A DNA stretch of 6,259 nucleotides, taken from positions 1 to 6,259 of the forward strand of contig JAPPDN010000946.1 in the NCBI GenBank assembly GCA_028824575.1, given 5' to 3'. The translations under genes and the position numbers were made by a program. Every line of letters starts with the position of its first letter. Within the stretch, counting starts at the first letter, position 1. The DNA is from Candidatus Poribacteria bacterium. Its GTDB lineage: Bacteria; Poribacteria; WGA-4E; WGA-3G. Positions 4,487 through 6,259 of the stretch are shown here, in pieces. The notes beneath the pieces were generated by a model. That model had not been told where the DNA came from. It did no database searches and saw only the letters and a list, made by a program, of their open reading frames with translations.

Positions 4487-4879
4487 TCACTTGGTATCAA
4501 CAAAAGGTCGGAGTTTTTCCAGCGTCTTTACCCCGATCCCCTTGACGTTCTGAATAGCATCTACACTGTCAAAATCGCCGTGTTGCGTCCGGTAATCCAC
4601 AATCCGTTGTGCTGTCGCCTCGCCAATGTTGGGGAGGGTTTGAAGTTCCTCAGTTGAAGCAGTATTGATGTTAAGAAGTGCCGGTTTGTTTAGGGTCGGC
4701 TTTGCCCGATTTTGTGGATGTTCGTCGTTCGGAACAGCGATCAGGTCCGGTTTTCCAAGGAACACTGCTGGTGCGAATCGCCGCAACCCCCAGAAACCTG
4801 CCCCCGCTAAAATCAATATCACGAGGAAAGTAACTGCCCGCCAATAATGGCGTTCGACTGCATTTTCCACGTTATTCAT
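4487..4879 (-). CDS. comEA: ComEA-like helix-hairpin-helix protein with N-terminal membrane anchor
   Basis: A 130-residue protein with a short N-terminus, one membrane segment (about residues 13-33, AVTFLVILILAGAGFWG), a variable linker, then a C-terminal ComEA-type DNA-binding unit. The unit opens with the hallmark LLNINTASTEELQTLP (68-83). Two helix-hairpin-helix motifs follow, LPNIGEATAQRIVDYR (82-97) and VKGIGVKTLEKLRPF (112-126). In competent bacteria ComEA binds incoming double-stranded DNA outside the cytoplasmic membrane. Many such short proteins exist outside known competence systems, and no other com gene is here, so uptake is a family expectation, not shown. I chose the ATG at 4879-4877, with GAGGA eight bases upstream, over a TTG five codons earlier. 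Its start overlaps the stop of the CRTAC1-like gene by 8 bases (ATGAATAA), so the two are probably translationally coupled. Confidence 0.88.
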   Translation of the reverse strand: MNNVENAVERHYWRAVTFLVILILAGAGFWGLRRFAPAVFLGKPDLIAVPNDEHPQNRAKPTLNKPALLNINTASTEELQTLPNIGEATAQRIVDYRTQHGDFDSVDAIQNVKGIGVKTLEKLRPFVDTK

Positions 4880-6259
4880 CTCTATTTTCCTCAAGAGATA
4901 GCACCTGGTTTGCAGGCACGGATTTAATCAGTTGCTTTACGCCACTTTGCCACTGAATCTCAATGCTGTCCACCTGTTTGTAATCTCCAATACCGAAATG
5001 GAGCGTGAGATCACGTTGTGAGAGATAGCCATCGCCACTCCTCACCTCACGCGTCTGTGTGAGTTCCCCTATTTTTATTTTAACGCGCGCACCAATCGCA
5101 TCTATAGAACCCTGCGTTGCAACTAATCGGATTTGCAAATAGTTTTTTCGGTTACCGCCATCGTTGCGCAAGAGGCGAGGTGTAGCGTTTGAATTCGTCA
5201 CCACGATATCAAGGTCGCCATCCGAATCGTAGTCAGCAAAGGTAGCACCGCGGCTTACGTCCTCTAACTTCATGCCGGGCCCGAGGGTTTCTGAGACTTC
5301 GGTAAAGGTGCCGTTATAGTTGTTTCGGAAAAGCAAATTGCGCTGTTCGTAAGTGCCTTGCTGTCCGAGTTCGGCGAGATTCTCGTGGAGATGTCCGTTG
5401 GCGACGAAGAGGTCTTGGTAGCCGTCGTTGTCGTAATCAATAAAGGCGGTTGCCCATCCGAGGTAAGGATAGGTAAGCTGCGCAGTCTTTGTTGTGGCTG
5501 TTGCGTCTGTAAAGAAGCCGTCAGCATCGTTATGGTAGAGGGTGTTCGTCTGTTGCGCATAGTTGGTGACGGTGAGATCAAACCATCCGTCGTTGTTCCA
5601 ATCGCCAAAAGCGGTACCCATACCGTTTTCGGCGGCACCGTTCTCGCTGAGCGCCACGCCAATCATGAAACCGACCTCCTCAAAAGTGCCATCGTTATTA
5701 TTATGATAAAAGAGGTTTTCCGTAGAATCGTTCGCGACGTAAATGTCCAATGCCCCATCATTATTATAGTCACCCCAGACAACCCCTAATCCTTTGCCGG
5801 TCGTATTGTAAATGCCTGCGGATTTCGTGGCATCGGTAAATGTTCCGTCCCCGTTGTTGCGAAACAGCGTATCCGATTGGGCGGGGAAGTTATCAGGTTC
5901 ACAGTAAGCGCGGATGCCTTTCTCTTTAAGCCCGCACCACGGGTTTTCATCAATGTCAAAGACGATATAGTTGACGACGTAGAGATCGAGGTTGCCATCG
6001 CGGTCGTAGTCAGCAAAGGCACAACTGGAACTCCAACGAGGCTCCGTCACGCCAGCGAGTTCGGCAACATCCGTAAAAGTGCCATCGCCGTTATTGCGGT
6101 AGAGTCGATTGATACCGTAGTTTGTGACGTAAAGATCTAATTGACCGTCGTTATTGTAGTCCCCCACTGCACATCCGTGTCCGTAGCCGGTATCTCCAAC
6201 GCCGGACTCTTCTGTGACATCCGTGAACGTACCATCACCGTTATTGCGGTAGAGGCAAT
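4872..6259 (-). CDS. CRTAC1-like FG-GAP/VCBS repeat protein with C-terminal ASPIC/UnbV domain (5' part missing)
   Basis: About 461 C-terminal residues are visible; the frame is open at the right edge, so the start and any signal peptide lie outside. Six calcium-loop motifs of the form DxNxDGxxD are visible, for example GDYNNDGQLDLYV, ADYDRDGNLDLYV, GDYNNDGALDIYV and ADYDSDGDLDIVV. Each is normally followed by a strand pair such as LYRNNGDGTFTDV. These are FG-GAP/VCBS blades of a beta-propeller, usually secreted or on the cell surface. The stretch NPWCGLKEKGIRAYCEPDNF matches the CRTAC1-type insertion with two Cys. The end, from IGARVKIKIGELTQTREVRSGD through GYLSQRDLTLHFGIGD to VDSIEIQWQSG, is the ASPIC/UnbV domain. 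At DNA level two blades share an identical 16-base stretch (6089-6104 and 6239-6254) spaced 150 bases apart. Precise role unknown; adhesion or extracellular binding is a family-level guess. Co-transcribed with comEA. Confidence 0.93.
   Translation of the reverse strand, partial: CLYRNNGDGTFTDVTEESGVGDTGYGHGCAVGDYNNDGQLDLYVTNYGINRLYRNNGDGTFTDVAELAGVTEPRWSSSCAFADYDRDGNLDLYVVNYIVFDIDENPWCGLKEKGIRAYCEPDNFPAQSDTLFRNNGDGTFTDATKSAGIYNTTGKGLGVVWGDYNNDGALDIYVANDSTENLFYHNNNDGTFEEVGFMIGVALSENGAAENGMGTAFGDWNNDGWFDLTVTNYAQQTNTLYHNDADGFFTDATATTKTAQLTYPYLGWATAFIDYDNDGYQDLFVANGHLHENLAELGQQGTYEQRNLLFRNNYNGTFTEVSETLGPGMKLEDVSRGATFADYDSDGDLDIVVTNSNATPRLLRNDGGNRKNYLQIRLVATQGSIDAIGARVKIKIGELTQTREVRSGDGYLSQRDLTLHFGIGDYKQVDSIEIQWQSGVKQLIKSVPANQVLSLEENRDE

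Noticed and set aside
4880..4894. TTG start for comEA five codons upstream
   Set aside because: The in-frame ATG at 4879 has GAGGA at good spacing, and the TTG would place that site inside the coding region.
5358..5789. Plus-strand 143-codon ORF opposite the FG-GAP protein
   Set aside because: It is an antisense shadow of the repeated Asp/Gly/Asn codons; the minus-strand frame has clear FG-GAP motifs throughout.

Overview
The window carries seven protein-coding genes (five complete, two cut by the window edges), arranged as a minus-strand block, a short plus-strand block and another minus-strand block. The gene mix is a Gfo/Idh/MocA oxidoreductase, an HAD hydrolase, an ECF sigma factor, a lone microcompartment vertex protein and a CRTAC1-like FG-GAP/ASPIC-UnbV protein. 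This is typical of large-genome environmental bacteria such as Candidatus Poribacteria or the Planctomycetes side of the tree. Poribacteria is my best guess, from gene content alone; no rRNA or other phylogenetic marker is present.

Left block (1-1900, minus strand). An ECF sigma-70 factor (1001-1591) is followed by a clear intrinsic terminator (923-960). Beyond it lie an HAD-type haloacid dehalogenase-like protein (136-849) and, 47 bases further on, the first 29 codons of a Gfo/Idh/MocA oxidoreductase (1-88); these two look like one operon. Upstream of the sigma gene is a roughly 300-base leader that fits no convincing gene. It contains a small ORF with a near-perfect Shine-Dalgarno, several inverted repeats, and a hairpin that would hide the sigma gene's own ribosome binding site. 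Just beyond it, at 1918-1943, is a terminator-like hairpin pointing the other way, with no obvious plus-strand gene to serve.

Middle (2065-4442). A glycine oxidase/ThiO-type flavoprotein (minus, TTG start) diverges from a plus-strand pair: an EutN/CcmL microcompartment vertex protein and a 5-formyltetrahydrofolate cyclo-ligase. Each direction has a good sigma-70-type promoter (TTGACA-17-TAAACT for thiO; TTGAAT-17-TATAAT for the vertex gene). The 180 bases between the promoters hold a cluster of inverted repeats. The cyclo-ligase is a folate/one-carbon gene, and glycine links ThiO loosely to the same metabolism. Any shared role with the vertex protein is inference.

Right block (4447-6259, minus strand). 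A hairpin separates the converging cyclo-ligase and ComEA genes. The ComEA-like membrane-anchored helix-hairpin-helix protein overlaps by 8 bases the end of a large CRTAC1-like FG-GAP/ASPIC-UnbV protein, whose 5' part lies beyond the window. These two are probably translationally coupled.

No tRNA, rRNA, CRISPR array, insertion sequence or phage gene was seen.
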